Assembly (NCBI GenBank): GCA_018061265.1
Contig: JAGOUM010000005.1
Location: 27,641-91,640 of the forward strand
DNA from: Rhodoferax sp.
GTDB lineage: Bacteria > Pseudomonadota > Gammaproteobacteria > Burkholderiales > Burkholderiaceae_C
DNA length: 64,000 bases
Direction: 5' to 3'
The position numbers and the translations under genes were made by a program. Below the pieces are notes generated by a model. That model saw only the letters and a list, made by a program, of their open reading frames with translations. It made no database searches and was not told where the DNA came from. The stretch's first letter is position 1; every line of letters starts with the position of its first letter. Below, piece after piece: positions 9,387-18,706 of this stretch.

Positions 9387-10478
9387 ATGTTATTCCATTC
9401 CTCATTGCGCCGGGAGCTGTCACGCAGTTTCGGCGCCACGCTCATCGTGCTGGTCACCGTGGTGATGACCATGATTCTGATCCGTACCCTGGGCCAGGCG
9501 TCGCGCGGCAGCTTCAACCCGTCGGATGTCACGCTGGTGATGGGTTATACCGTGCTGGCGTACCTGCCAACCCTGCTGACGATGAGCCTGTTCATCGCCA
9601 TCATCGCCTGCCTTTCACGCATGTACCGCGACAGCGAGATGGTCATCTGGCTGTGCAGCGGCAAAGGTCTGGCCAGCCTGTTGCGGCCCCTGATGCGTTT
9701 TGCCTGGCCGGTTTTTTTGGCCGTGGCAACGCTGTCGCTGCTGGTTCTGCCCTGGAGCAAACAGCGCGTTGAAGACCTGAAAATTCAGCACCAGCAGAGA
9801 AACGACCTGCAGCGCATCACACCCGGACAGTTTCAGGCATCAGCCAATGGAAACCGGGTGTTTTTTGTTGAGAAAAACCTGACCGAAGAAAAAACCGGCT
9901 CCAATGTGTTTATCGCCACCACGGAAAATGGCAAACAAACCGTCACTTCAGCGCGCAGCGGGCGCGTGGAGGCGCTGCCACAGGGGCAGTTTTTGATGTT
10001 GAGCCGTGGCCAGCGACTGGAAAGCACCCTGGCCACCAATGACTTGAAACTCAGCGAGTTCGAAACCTATGGCACGCAGGTCAGCACCAAGGTGATTGAT
10101 ACGGTTGGCATTGCGCCCGCCAATACCCTGAGCACGCTGGCGCTGATTGAGAGTGGCACCACCCGCAGCCTGGGCGAGCTGTCGTGGCGCATCGGGCTGA
10201 TTTTTGCGTCAATCAATTTTGTGATCATTGGTGTGGTGGCCTCCAGCGCCAATCCACGGGTCAACAAAAGTGTCAATCTGGTGTTTTCACTGTTTGCCTT
10301 TATCACCTACTACAACCTGATCAACCTTGGCCAGAGCTGGATTGTTGCCGACAAAGTGGACGCAGTGCCCTTTATGGTCGGCCTGCACGGCGGCATTCTG
10401 CTGCTGGCAGTGCTTTGGCTGAGCAAGGCTCACAACAACTGGGTGCTGTTCAGCCGGCCTGGAAAGCGTTCGACATGA
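9387..10478 (+). CDS. lptF: LPS export permease LptF
   Basis: Inner-membrane permease of the LptB2FG transporter that extracts lipopolysaccharide and passes it to LptC and the periplasmic bridge. The 363-residue protein shows the expected layout: transmembrane helices near residues 15-35, 50-75 and 95-120, a periplasmic jellyroll in the middle (FQASANGNRVFFVEKN region) and three C-terminal helices (from about residue 270). The frame is open further upstream, but the ATG at 9387 begins the conserved MLFHSSLRRELSRSF start. lptG overlaps by 4 bases. Confidence 0.93.
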   Translation: MLFHSSLRRELSRSFGATLIVLVTVVMTMILIRTLGQASRGSFNPSDVTLVMGYTVLAYLPTLLTMSLFIAIIACLSRMYRDSEMVIWLCSGKGLASLLRPLMRFAWPVFLAVATLSLLVLPWSKQRVEDLKIQHQQRNDLQRITPGQFQASANGNRVFFVEKNLTEEKTGSNVFIATTENGKQTVTSARSGRVEALPQGQFLMLSRGQRLESTLATNDLKLSEFETYGTQVSTKVIDTVGIAPANTLSTLALIESGTTRSLGELSWRIGLIFASINFVIIGVVASSANPRVNKSVNLVFSLFAFITYYNLINLGQSWIVADKVDAVPFMVGLHGGILLLAVLWLSKAHNNWVLFSRPGKRST

Positions 10479-11581
10479 AAACACTGCGACGCCTGATTTT
10501 TGGTGAGGTGATTTACGCGGTGGCCTTTGTGACGCTAGGTTTCCTGTCACTGTTTTTCTTCATTGACTTTGTTGAGGAGTTGCAGGTTCTGAGCCGCCAG
10601 GGCAATACCAGCTACAAACTGGTGCATGCGCTCAGTTACGTGGCGCTGCTGATTCCCAGCCACCTGTATGAGCTGATGCCGATTGCGGTGCTGATCGGGA
10701 CCATCACGGTGATGGCCAGGCTGGCACAAAGCTCCGAGTACACGATCCTGCGTACCAGCGGGCTCGACCCATGGCGTGCCTTGCGCACGCTGCTGTCGCT
10801 GGGCCTGGGTTTTGTGGTGCTCACCTTTGCCGTCGGTGATTACCTGGCACCCGCCGCAGACCGGACCGCGCAATTGCTCAAGGCCCGGGCGACCGGTCGC
10901 ATTGTGCTGGGGCAAACCGGCGCGTGGCTGAAAGAAAAACAGGTACACAGTCAGTTTGCGGTGAACGTGAGCGAGATTGCGCCGGATGGCAGCCTGCGCA
11001 ACATCCGGATTTTCGAGTTTGGCAACCAGGGGAATTTGATGTCCATGTCGCATGCGGAGTCGGCGGTGATCGCCGGCAACGACGCGTGGCTGCTCAAGCA
11101 GACCCGGCGCACCGAGTTTGCCGTGTCAGATGCGGCTCAGCCCCGCGTTGAACGCGCCGTGGTGCCGGAGTTGCGCTGGCCCAATCAGATCAGCGCCGAA
11201 ATGGTGTCTGCCGCACTACTTGACCCTGACCGGATGAGCACGCTGGCGCTGTTTCAGTACATCCGACATCTCGACAACAATGGCCAATCGGCACAAAAGT
11301 ACGAGATCGGGTTCTGGCGCAAGGTGTTTTACCCGCTGAGTTGCCTGGTGATGGTGGTGCTGGCCTTGCCCTTTGCGTATCTGCATTTCCGCTCCGGTGG
11401 CATCACCGGCTACGTATTTGGTGGCGTGATGGCGGGTATCAGTTTCTTTTTGCTGAATAACGTTTTTGGGTATATTGGCGACCTGCGCAGCTGGCAACCG
11501 TGGCTCGCGGCGGCCTTACCCGGGTTGATTTACTCGGCACTTTCCCTGACGGCGTTTGGCTGGCTGGTGCTGCGGCGCTGA
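10475..11581 (+). CDS. lptG: LPS export permease LptG
   Basis: Partner permease of LptF in the lipopolysaccharide exporter. The 368-residue protein begins MKTLRRLIFGEVIYAVAFV, has N-terminal transmembrane helices, a periplasmic beta domain, and C-terminal helices ending LPGLIYSALSLTAFGWLVL. Its ATG overlaps the lptF stop in an ATGA arrangement, so the two subunits are coupled. The frame extends upstream to 10184 inside lptF, but that part is only overlap. Confidence 0.93.
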   Translation: MKTLRRLIFGEVIYAVAFVTLGFLSLFFFIDFVEELQVLSRQGNTSYKLVHALSYVALLIPSHLYELMPIAVLIGTITVMARLAQSSEYTILRTSGLDPWRALRTLLSLGLGFVVLTFAVGDYLAPAADRTAQLLKARATGRIVLGQTGAWLKEKQVHSQFAVNVSEIAPDGSLRNIRIFEFGNQGNLMSMSHAESAVIAGNDAWLLKQTRRTEFAVSDAAQPRVERAVVPELRWPNQISAEMVSAALLDPDRMSTLALFQYIRHLDNNGQSAQKYEIGFWRKVFYPLSCLVMVVLALPFAYLHFRSGGITGYVFGGVMAGISFFLLNNVFGYIGDLRSWQPWLAAALPGLIYSALSLTAFGWLVLRR

Positions 11582-11629
11582 GCCTTGGCAGAGCCGGTTT
11601 TGTTCCCTCTTTTAAACCTAAGGATCTTC

Positions 11630-12007
11630 ATGCAAGCAACCGTTTTATTTGGCCATGGCTCCAGTGACCCGAGCTGGCGCGTGCCCATTGACAAGGTGGC
11701 GCAACGCATTCGCGAAACCGACCCCACGGCACAGGTTGAATGTGCCTTTCTGGAGCGAACCCTGCCCGATCTGCCCACCACCGTGACCGAGCTGGTGCAA
11801 AACGGCGCAACCGGCATCACCATTGTTCCGATGTTTCTCGGGGTGGGCAAACACGCCCGCGAAGACATGCCCTTGCTGGTCAACCAGCTGCAGCTGGATT
11901 ACCCGGAGGTGCGTTTTCAACTTCAGCCCTCGGTGGGTGAGGAACCTCTGGTCATTGACCTGCTGGCCCGCATCGCCAGCCCTGGGACCAGTGCAACACA
12001 GGCTTGA
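11630..12007 (+). CDS. cbiX: Sirohydrochlorin chelatase family protein (CbiX)
   Basis: Small CbiX/SirB-type chelatase that inserts a metal (cobalt, nickel or iron) into sirohydrochlorin in cobamide, F430 or siroheme synthesis. The 125-residue short form opens with QATVLFGHGSSDPSWRVP, where the GHGS histidine is the catalytic base, and contains TGITIVPMFLGVGKHAREDMP with the second metal-site histidine. The ATG at 11630 is preceded by AAGGATCTTC, a better site than the upstream in-frame start at 11585. A link to the B12 need of NrdJ is possible but only contextual. Confidence 0.85.
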   Translation: MQATVLFGHGSSDPSWRVPIDKVAQRIRETDPTAQVECAFLERTLPDLPTTVTELVQNGATGITIVPMFLGVGKHAREDMPLLVNQLQLDYPEVRFQLQPSVGEEPLVIDLLARIASPGTSATQA

Positions 12008-12022
12008 CCAGTCAGGATCAAC

Positions 12023-13174
12023 ATGCCCTGCCCTGTGATTGAGTCCAAATTGCCCAAGGTGGGCACGACCATTTTTTCGGTGATGTCGGCCCTGGCCACT
12101 GAGAAGGGTGCAGTCAACCTCGGCCAGGGTTTCCCGGACTTTGCCTGTGACCCGGCACTGCCCGATGCCGTGACGCTGGCCATGCAACAGGGCTTTAATC
12201 AGTACCCACCGATGCCGGGTGTGGCGATATTGCGCGACGCGATTGCTTCAAAAATAGCAGCAATGTATGGCCGCCAGTATTGCGCAGGAAGTGAAATTAC
12301 CATCACAGCGGGGGCAACACAGGCGATCCTGACGGTGATTCTGGCCATTGTCCACCCGGGTGATGAGGTGATTGTCCTGGAGCCCTGCTACGACAGTTAT
12401 CAGCCCAACATCGAACTCGCCGGTGGCAAACCTGTGCGGGTGGCGCTGACACCGGGCAGTTTCCGGCCAGACTTTGCCAGGATTGCGGCCGCCTTGACGC
12501 CGCGCACCCGCGCCATCGTCATCAACACCCCCCACAACCCGAGTGGCACCGTCTGGTCTGCGGCCGATATGCGGGCGCTTGAAGCCTTGTTGGCACCCAC
12601 CAATGTGCTGCTGATCAGCGATGAGGTGTACGAACACATGGTGTTTGACGGCCAGCAGCACCAGAGTGCGGCGCGTTTTCCGGGGCTGGCCGAGCGTGCC
12701 TTTGTGGTGTCAAGTTTTGGCAAGACCTACCATGTGACGGGCTGGAAGGTGGGCTATGTGGCCGCGCCCGCCGCGCTGAGCGCCGAGTTTCGCAAAGTGC
12801 ATCAGTTCAATGTCTTCACGGTCAACACCCCGGTGCAGCATGCGCTGGCGCATTACATGGCGAACCCTGCACCCTATCTGGGTTTGCCGGACTTTTACCA
12901 GCAAAAACGCGACCACTTCCGCGCCGGACTGCAGCACACCCGCTTTGAACTGCTGCCATGTGAAGGCACTTACTTTCAGTGTGTGCGCACCGCCGGCATC
13001 AATTCACTGGGTGAAGCCGAATTCTGCAAGTGGCTGACCAGCGAGATCGGGGTTGCGGCGATACCACTTTCGGCGTTTTATGCAGATGGATTTGACCAGC
13101 AGGTCATCCGTTTCTGTTTTGCCAAACGCACCGAAACACTGAACCAGGCGCTGGAGAAGTTGCAGCAGCTCTGA
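12023..13174 (+). CDS. PLP-dependent aminotransferase, methionine/aromatic type (YbdL-like)
   Basis: Class I/II aminotransferase of 383 residues. The PLP lysine lies in SSFGKTYHVTGWKVGY, the substrate-binding NTPHNPSGTVW and ISDEVYEH blocks are intact, and the N-terminal NLGQGFPDF motif is typical of the YbdL/kynurenine aminotransferase group. Known members transaminate methionine with 2-oxo acids, so methionine salvage is likely; glutamine or kynurenine activity is an alternative. It starts 15 bases after cbiX in the same direction. Confidence 0.9.
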   Translation: MPCPVIESKLPKVGTTIFSVMSALATEKGAVNLGQGFPDFACDPALPDAVTLAMQQGFNQYPPMPGVAILRDAIASKIAAMYGRQYCAGSEITITAGATQAILTVILAIVHPGDEVIVLEPCYDSYQPNIELAGGKPVRVALTPGSFRPDFARIAAALTPRTRAIVINTPHNPSGTVWSAADMRALEALLAPTNVLLISDEVYEHMVFDGQQHQSAARFPGLAERAFVVSSFGKTYHVTGWKVGYVAAPAALSAEFRKVHQFNVFTVNTPVQHALAHYMANPAPYLGLPDFYQQKRDHFRAGLQHTRFELLPCEGTYFQCVRTAGINSLGEAEFCKWLTSEIGVAAIPLSAFYADGFDQQVIRFCFAKRTETLNQALEKLQQL

Positions 13175-13321
13175 GGGCCACCGCGCCGGGTTGAAACGCC
13201 CAAACTGCGGCACTGCAGCGGCTGTTTTCTGACCATCACGGCTGCAGGCGGGTGCTATTTTCAGCGTCAAGCCTCGAACACCATCTGAACTTTGAGCATG
13301 AAGTGTATGGTCATGAAAACA

Positions 13322-13567
13322 ATGTCAAACACCCACCCACCTGGTAACTCCGGCCATGGGGTTGAAAGAACTGAACTGCTGGAGGACGTGGACTTTAAAT
13401 GGCTGATGGCCGGACAGGGCTGGTGGGTTGACACAGGCCGCATCCATACCGACCCGGATTACATTCACACCATGCTGGACCTGGCGAGTTCAACCGATTC
13501 AGACGTGTTGCATGAGTGCGCCATCCATTTGCAAAACCATGTGCCCATCGGCTCACCTGCTGGTTGA
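13322..13567 (+). CDS. Hypothetical protein
   Basis: A product of about 81 residues from the ATG at 13322, not assigned to a family. It is acidic with several tryptophans (FKWLMAGQGWWVD) and histidines, and has no signal peptide or membrane segment. It has its own frame between the aminotransferase and a convergent rhodanese gene. An earlier in-frame ATG at 13292 would add 10 residues. Confidence 0.55.
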   Translation: MSNTHPPGNSGHGVERTELLEDVDFKWLMAGQGWWVDTGRIHTDPDYIHTMLDLASSTDSDVLHECAIHLQNHVPIGSPAG

Positions 13568-13612
13568 ACCGGGGGTTCGCCTGGATTGGGTGAATGCCCC
13601 AGCGACCGGATT

Positions 13613-14092
13613 TCAGGTCGACTTTTTAGGTGCCAGTTGCTCGGGCAACACTGGCGGACTTAACAGTTCATCGGCAAGGTCAATGTCCACCTGTTCATTC
13701 TGCGCGTTATACAGCGGCAGCTCGTAGTCATTCCAGCCGCGCACACCGGTCTTCATCGAGTAGACATCCACATAGCCCATTTGTTGCAGCGTCAGTGCCG
13801 CCAGTGCGGTACGGTTGCCGGAGCGGCAAACCAGGACCACCGGTTGATCACGCGCGCCAGCCAGGGCGGGTACGGTGTCCGAGTAGCCCCAGTCACACGC
13901 CGACTCCAGGATACCTCTGGGGACAGAAAGTGAACCGGCGATGTGGCCCGCTGCAAATTCGGCGGGTTCACGAATGTCAACAATCAGGGTGTGCGGTTTG
14001 TCGCGCTGCAGTGCCTCGATATCCCAAGGCATCAGCTCCTGAATGTGCGGCAGCGCATCGGCCACCAGGTTGGAGAGTGTTTTGACAGACAT
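13613..14092 (-). CDS. Rhodanese-like domain protein
   Basis: Single-domain rhodanese homologue (159 residues) that would carry a persulfide on its active-site cysteine for sulfur transfer. The motif VLVCRSGNRTALAAL has the Cys-x5-Arg active loop, and the substrate-binding VDIREPAEFAAGHIAGS precedes it. About 30 residues follow the domain (IDLADELLSPPVLPEQLAPKK). No signal peptide is seen, so it is probably cytosolic. Its convergent neighbour is the small hypothetical gene; upstream lies the cyclase-FHA gene on the same strand. Confidence 0.88.
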   Translation of the reverse strand: MSVKTLSNLVADALPHIQELMPWDIEALQRDKPHTLIVDIREPAEFAAGHIAGSLSVPRGILESACDWGYSDTVPALAGARDQPVVLVCRSGNRTALAALTLQQMGYVDVYSMKTGVRGWNDYELPLYNAQNEQVDIDLADELLSPPVLPEQLAPKKST

Positions 14093-14160
14093 CGGTGTGA
14101 ACGCAGGAGCTGCGGGCTGGCTAAAAGCCGCGGATTCTATCGGTATCGGCCCATGCCGGC

Positions 14161-15054
14161 TCAGGCTTCGACCACACTGAAGCGGACCTGATCACCTTCG
14201 GCAAGTTCAACGCTGCGGCCAAAACCGATGACACCGGTACCCTGCAACACCATTTCTTCGCGGCGCAATACCAGCTCGGTCTCACCGTCCGGATGAACAA
14301 AGGTGCCATTGGTGCTTTGGTCAATGAGGAAAAACTTTTCCTGGCGCAGTTCAATGAAGGCATGTTGCCGGGAAGCCATCTTGTCTGACACCACAAAGTT
14401 GCAGGACAGGTCACGCCCCATCATGATCCGGGGACACAACTGGTTCATGAAATAGGTGTCGCCGCGAAACTGCAGGTTTAATTGCACCTGGCGTTGCATC
14501 ACGGCAACAGATGGGGTCGCCATGGTGAGGTCGTCACTGGTTTGCCAGATGATTTCACAGACGGCAACACTCTCGTCTTTACCTTTGATTGAGAGCGCCG
14601 CAATTTTGCGGGTGGCGGTTCGCAGGATCTTTGGCAACTGCATCACGGTGGCACAGGTGGCCATGATCTGCCCGCCTTTGGCCAGCGATGTCATACGGGC
14701 TGCCATGTTGACCGTGTCGCCAAACACATCGGTGCTGGTGCGAATGACAAATCCGACATGAAAGCCGATACGGATGCTGCGCTTGTGCCCCTCAACCTGC
14801 GGCAGGTCGGCCACCCGCAGTTGAATGTCCACCGCAGCACGCCAGGCATTCTCGGCGTCTGGCAGAACACACATCAGTTCATCACCAATGGTCTTGATCA
14901 CTTCGCCGCCGCATTGGCCCACCACGGACCGCATCAACTCCAGGCACTCGTCGACCAGAAGTTTGGCTTTGGCGTCGCCAAAAATGTCATAAAGCCGGGT
15001 GCTGCCCGCCAGGTCGGCAAACATCACCGCGACAGAACCACCTGAAGAATTCAT
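14161..15054 (-). CDS. Adenylate/guanylate cyclase with C-terminal FHA domain
   Basis: A 297-residue two-domain protein. Residues about 5-165 form a class III nucleotide cyclase catalytic domain (VMFADLAGSTRLYDIFGDA with a metal-binding Asp; GGEVIKTIGDELMCVLPDA with the second). Residues about 195-295 form an FHA domain (MMGRDLSCNFVVSDKMASRQHAFIEL with the GR and SRQH phosphopeptide-binding motifs). The order suggests a soluble cyclase docked onto phosphothreonine partners. Whether all cyclase residues needed for cAMP are present was not checked. Neither a kinase nor a cAMP receptor lies nearby. Confidence 0.9.
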   Translation of the reverse strand: MNSSGGSVAVMFADLAGSTRLYDIFGDAKAKLLVDECLELMRSVVGQCGGEVIKTIGDELMCVLPDAENAWRAAVDIQLRVADLPQVEGHKRSIRIGFHVGFVIRTSTDVFGDTVNMAARMTSLAKGGQIMATCATVMQLPKILRTATRKIAALSIKGKDESVAVCEIIWQTSDDLTMATPSVAVMQRQVQLNLQFRGDTYFMNQLCPRIMMGRDLSCNFVVSDKMASRQHAFIELRQEKFFLIDQSTNGTFVHPDGETELVLRREEMVLQGTGVIGFGRSVELAEGDQVRFSVVEA

Positions 15055-15127
15055 GCAAATACCGTTGAAGTTCCGGGCACTTTAATCGAAATTCGTCCGG
15101 CCTTTCAGGATTTCGCGGATTTGGTGC

Positions 15128-16039
15128 CTAGCGCGACCCATTGCCAGTCGTAGAAAACACATAAATACCCGCCAGCACAAACAGTGTTCCAAAGGCAACC
15201 CAGCCGGTAAAGGGTTCGCCAAGCAGCAGCGTGCCCATCAAAATGGTCGACATCGGTCCGACCATGCCGGTTTGGGCCGCGAGGCTGGCACCAATACGCT
15301 CGATGGCCATCATCACCAACAGCACGGGCACGGCGGTACATACCACAGCATTGACCAGCGAGAGCCAGATCACCTCCGGTGCCACCAGCGCCGCACCCAG
15401 CGGACGCAACATCACGAACTGTGCAATACACAACAGACAAGCCACCGAGGTCGCCCACCCGACCAGCCGCAACGAACCCAGCCGGCGGACCAGTTCACCA
15501 CTAAAACTCAGGTAGACCGCATAACTGACCGCACTCAAGAACACCAGCAAGGCACCCAGCGCGGCGTCGCTGCCGTCAAGTTTGATTTCATGCCCGAACA
15601 CCAGTAACACACCGCCATAGCTGATCGCCATGCCCACCATCCTGCGACGCGAAATATGGCGCTTGAACAACAGCCACCCCAGCAACAGCACAATGGTTGG
15701 ATTGAGGTAAAGGATCAGACGCTCAAGGGAGGCGCTGATGTAGGCCAGGCCAGCAAAATCAAGAAAGCTGGCCAGATAATAACCACTAAAACCCAACCCG
15801 AGCACGCCCCACAGGTCGTGGCGCGTCAAGGCTGGCTTGCCACGACTGGCCCACCAGGCCATCAACGCAAAGATGGGCAAGGCAAACAGCATGCGGTACA
15901 TGATCAGGGTGACGGCATCCACACCATACCGGTACGCCAGCTTGACAATGATGGCTTTGCCACTGAAGGCAACCGCACCGATGGTGGCCATCAACAGGCC
16001 AGGAATCATGTTTTTAGGAGCTACAAGCGCTTTATCCAT
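15128..16039 (-). CDS. EamA/DMT-family transporter
   Basis: Inner-membrane exporter of the drug/metabolite transporter superfamily, 303 residues with about ten hydrophobic segments in two EamA repeats. Typical pieces are IGAVAFSGKAIIVKLAYRYG in repeat 1 and LVNAVVCTAVPVLLVMMAIERIGAS in repeat 2, with the conserved ERLILYLNPTIVLLLGWLLF helix between. Substrate unknown; family members export amino acids and metabolites. It is monocistronic between the cyclase-FHA gene and gspE. Confidence 0.88.
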   Translation of the reverse strand: MDKALVAPKNMIPGLLMATIGAVAFSGKAIIVKLAYRYGVDAVTLIMYRMLFALPIFALMAWWASRGKPALTRHDLWGVLGLGFSGYYLASFLDFAGLAYISASLERLILYLNPTIVLLLGWLLFKRHISRRRMVGMAISYGGVLLVFGHEIKLDGSDAALGALLVFLSAVSYAVYLSFSGELVRRLGSLRLVGWATSVACLLCIAQFVMLRPLGAALVAPEVIWLSLVNAVVCTAVPVLLVMMAIERIGASLAAQTGMVGPMSTILMGTLLLGEPFTGWVAFGTLFVLAGIYVFSTTGNGSR

Positions 16040-16122
16040 AAGCGCTGGATGCCATTTTCGGCCGCATTATTCTCACGGGCGGTTGGAGATGGCTACAGAA
16101 AAAACGTGCTGGCACTTGCACT

Positions 16123-17916
16123 TCACTGCAGCGGTGGTGTGGACGACAGTATCTCCTCCAGCACGGTCAGCCCTTCAGCGACACGCAATGCACCGGCAAG
16201 TCGCAAGGGGCGCATGCCATCGGTCATGGCCTGGCGCTTCAAGGCGTCGGCACTGGGCTCCTTGGTGATCAGGTTCTTGAATGCATCAGAGACCACCAGA
16301 AGTTCGTACAAACCCATCCGGCCCATAAAACCGGTCATCCGGCAGTCCACACACCCCACCGCCTTGAACGGTTTATAGGCACCACTGAGCTGCCAGGGTT
16401 TGACCACCTCGGCCAGCGCGTCACGCGTGGCCGCTTCGTCTGCCACTTTGCAATGCGGGCACAGGGTACGCACCAAACGCTGTGCCAGCACCCCCAGCAA
16501 GGTGGCATTGATCAGGTACGACGGCACACCAAGCTCAAGCATCCGGGTCACAGCGCTTGGGGCATCATTGGTGTGCAGTGTGGAGAAGACCAGATGCCCG
16601 GTCAGCGCGGCCTGCACCGCCATCTCGGCGGTCGCCTGGTCACGAATTTCACCCACCATGATGATGTCAGGGTCTTGGCGCATCAGTGCCCGCAAGCCTT
16701 CCGGAAAACCAAAATCCAGCTGCGTCTGCACCTGAGTCTGATTAAAGGCCGGCTCGATCATCTCGATCGGGTCTTCCACGGTGCTGACATTGACCGCTTC
16801 GGTGGCCACCCGTTTGAGGGTGGAATACAGCGTGGTGGTCTTGCCCGAGCCGGTTGGCCCGGTAACCAGAATAATGCCGTTGGGGCGTTTGACCAGCGCC
16901 TCCCAGCGTTGTGCGTCGTGCGCAGAGAAACCCAATGCGTCGAGATCCTTCACCGTGGTTTCCGGGTCAAAAATACGCATCACCATCTTTTCGCCAAACG
17001 CGGTTGGCAATGTGGAAATGCGCATCTCGATCTCGTCACCACTGGGGTTGCGGGTCTTGATGCGGCCATCCTGCGGGCGACGCTTCTCCATCACGTCCAT
17101 ACGCCCAAGCAGCTTGATACGCGCCGTCATGGCGGCAAGCACCCCCATGGGCATCTGGTAGACCGGGTGCAGCACACCGTCAATACGGAAGCGGATCACG
17201 CCCTGCTCACGCCGTGGCTCCAGGTGAATGTCGCTGGCGCGCTGGTCAAAAGCATACTGCCAAAGCCAGTCCACCACCTGGACCACACTCTGATCGTTGG
17301 CATCCAGCTGGCGGTTGCTCTTGCCCAGTTCGACCAGTTGCTCAAAGCTTGAACCGGCGTTGTTGCCCGCCTTGGCTGCCGCGCGAACAGACTTGGCAAG
17401 CGCAAAAAATTCGACCGTAAAACGGTGGATGTCCTGCGGATTGGCGACGACACGGCGCACACTGCGGCGTGACTGGCGCTCTACCTCGGCCACCCAGTCC
17501 GTCAGAAACGGCTCGGCGGTAGCCACCACCACCTCATGCGCCGTGACCTGTACCGGCAAAATCCTGTGCCGCTCGGCATAGGCGGGGCTCATGGTGTCGG
17601 CCACCTTGCTGACATCCACCTTGAGCGGATCAATCCGCAGGTAGGCCAGGCCCGTCCGGCTTGCCAGCCATTGGGTCAACTGGTCGATATCCATCGGCTT
17701 GTCGTCACTGGCGCGCCGCACCGTGACTGCCGCCAGACGCACCAACGGGTGCTGCGCACTTTCAGCCTGGGCGCACCGATTAACGATGCGGGTCGACTCC
17801 TGCGTGCTGATGACACCGTCGGCCTGCAACCATTGCACCAGGCTGCGCCAGTCCAGTGGCCCGCGCGGCGGCTGCGGGGCCTGATTCTTGGGAATGGGAT
17901 GGGGGGAGTGGCTCAT
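16123..17916 (-). CDS. GspE/PilB-type secretion or pilus assembly ATPase
   Basis: Hexameric cytoplasmic ATPase of the type II secretion/type IV pilus class, 597 residues. An N-terminal GspE-N-like domain (to about residue 160) precedes the motor: Walker A ILVTGPTGSGKTTTLYSTL, Asp box IRISTLPTAFGEKMVMRIFD-like region, Walker B DIIMVGEIRDQATAE and the His box GHLVFSTLHTNDAPSA. The tetracysteine zinc site CPHC...CVDC is present. No other secretion or pilus genes are nearby, so its machine is encoded elsewhere. It overlaps the next gene upstream by 4 bases, which suggests coupling. Confidence 0.92.
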   Translation of the reverse strand: MSHSPHPIPKNQAPQPPRGPLDWRSLVQWLQADGVISTQESTRIVNRCAQAESAQHPLVRLAAVTVRRASDDKPMDIDQLTQWLASRTGLAYLRIDPLKVDVSKVADTMSPAYAERHRILPVQVTAHEVVVATAEPFLTDWVAEVERQSRRSVRRVVANPQDIHRFTVEFFALAKSVRAAAKAGNNAGSSFEQLVELGKSNRQLDANDQSVVQVVDWLWQYAFDQRASDIHLEPRREQGVIRFRIDGVLHPVYQMPMGVLAAMTARIKLLGRMDVMEKRRPQDGRIKTRNPSGDEIEMRISTLPTAFGEKMVMRIFDPETTVKDLDALGFSAHDAQRWEALVKRPNGIILVTGPTGSGKTTTLYSTLKRVATEAVNVSTVEDPIEMIEPAFNQTQVQTQLDFGFPEGLRALMRQDPDIIMVGEIRDQATAEMAVQAALTGHLVFSTLHTNDAPSAVTRMLELGVPSYLINATLLGVLAQRLVRTLCPHCKVADEAATRDALAEVVKPWQLSGAYKPFKAVGCVDCRMTGFMGRMGLYELLVVSDAFKNLITKEPSADALKRQAMTDGMRPLRLAGALRVAEGLTVLEEILSSTPPLQ

Positions 17917-18677
17917 GACATCACCGGTTTAAAAACCCGGACCCATTTGTCGGCGGGCAGTCCCCAGCGGGATTCAATCACCGCGGCGCGCGCCATCAGC
18001 AACTCGCGCTTGGGGCGCGACGGTGTGTATTGTGCGAGGACAACCGTGTTGCCTTCGCGTGTTGGCCGGAACGCCCAGACCGCGTCTTTACCAAAAGCGG
18101 CGGAGATCTTCTCGACACTGCGATCAAAGCTGGAAGCCCGGCCAAACAGATTGACCGTCATCACACCCGAGTCGGTCAACAAACGGCGACAGTGGTTATA
18201 AAACGGCAGGCTGTCGAGCACAGGGGCAGCGGCCTCGTGGTCATACAGGTCAACTTGCAGTGCATCGACCGTGCCCCAGTAAACGGGCTTGAGAATCTCC
18301 TGCGCAGCATCGGCCAGCACCACCTGCAAGCCCGGGTTATCGGCCGGCAGCTTGAACCAGCTATGGCAAGCTGCCAGCACCTGCGGGTTGAGTTCAATCA
18401 CGGTTGTACTGACCATACGCAACTCTTTGTGGCAAAACTTGGTGAGTGAGGCAGCGCCCAACCCCAGTTGCATGGCACGCCGGTCACGCACACTATCCGG
18501 CTCCACAAACAGCAGCCAGGCCATCATTCGCTGGATGTATTCATGCACCAGGCCCATGGAATCGGCAAGGTACATGGAGCCCTGAATCCACGGTGTGCCC
18601 AAGTGCAGATGACGCACCGGACCATCATCAGAAAAATTGGGTTCGGGCAGCGTTTGGCGTTTTTTCAAGATGCGCAA
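17913..18677 (-). CDS. Spermidine synthase-like SAM-dependent protein
   Basis: A 254-residue Rossmann-fold protein of the spermine/spermidine synthase family. The SAM/dcSAM pocket region is visible as MQLGLGAASLTKFCHKEL, then TTVIELNPQVLAACHSWF and VDALQVDLYDHEAAAP. The usual GGGDG motif is altered to GLGAA, so true aminopropyltransfer is uncertain; many such relatives are unassigned methyltransferase-like proteins. Its stop overlaps the start of the gspE-like gene by 4 bases. Confidence 0.8.
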   Translation of the reverse strand: MRILKKRQTLPEPNFSDDGPVRHLHLGTPWIQGSMYLADSMGLVHEYIQRMMAWLLFVEPDSVRDRRAMQLGLGAASLTKFCHKELRMVSTTVIELNPQVLAACHSWFKLPADNPGLQVVLADAAQEILKPVYWGTVDALQVDLYDHEAAAPVLDSLPFYNHCRRLLTDSGVMTVNLFGRASSFDRSVEKISAAFGKDAVWAFRPTREGNTVVLAQYTPSRPKRELLMARAAVIESRWGLPADKWVRVFKPVMS

Positions 18678-18706
18678 ATTATCCCCAATCGGGCCGGGCT
18701 GCGGGC

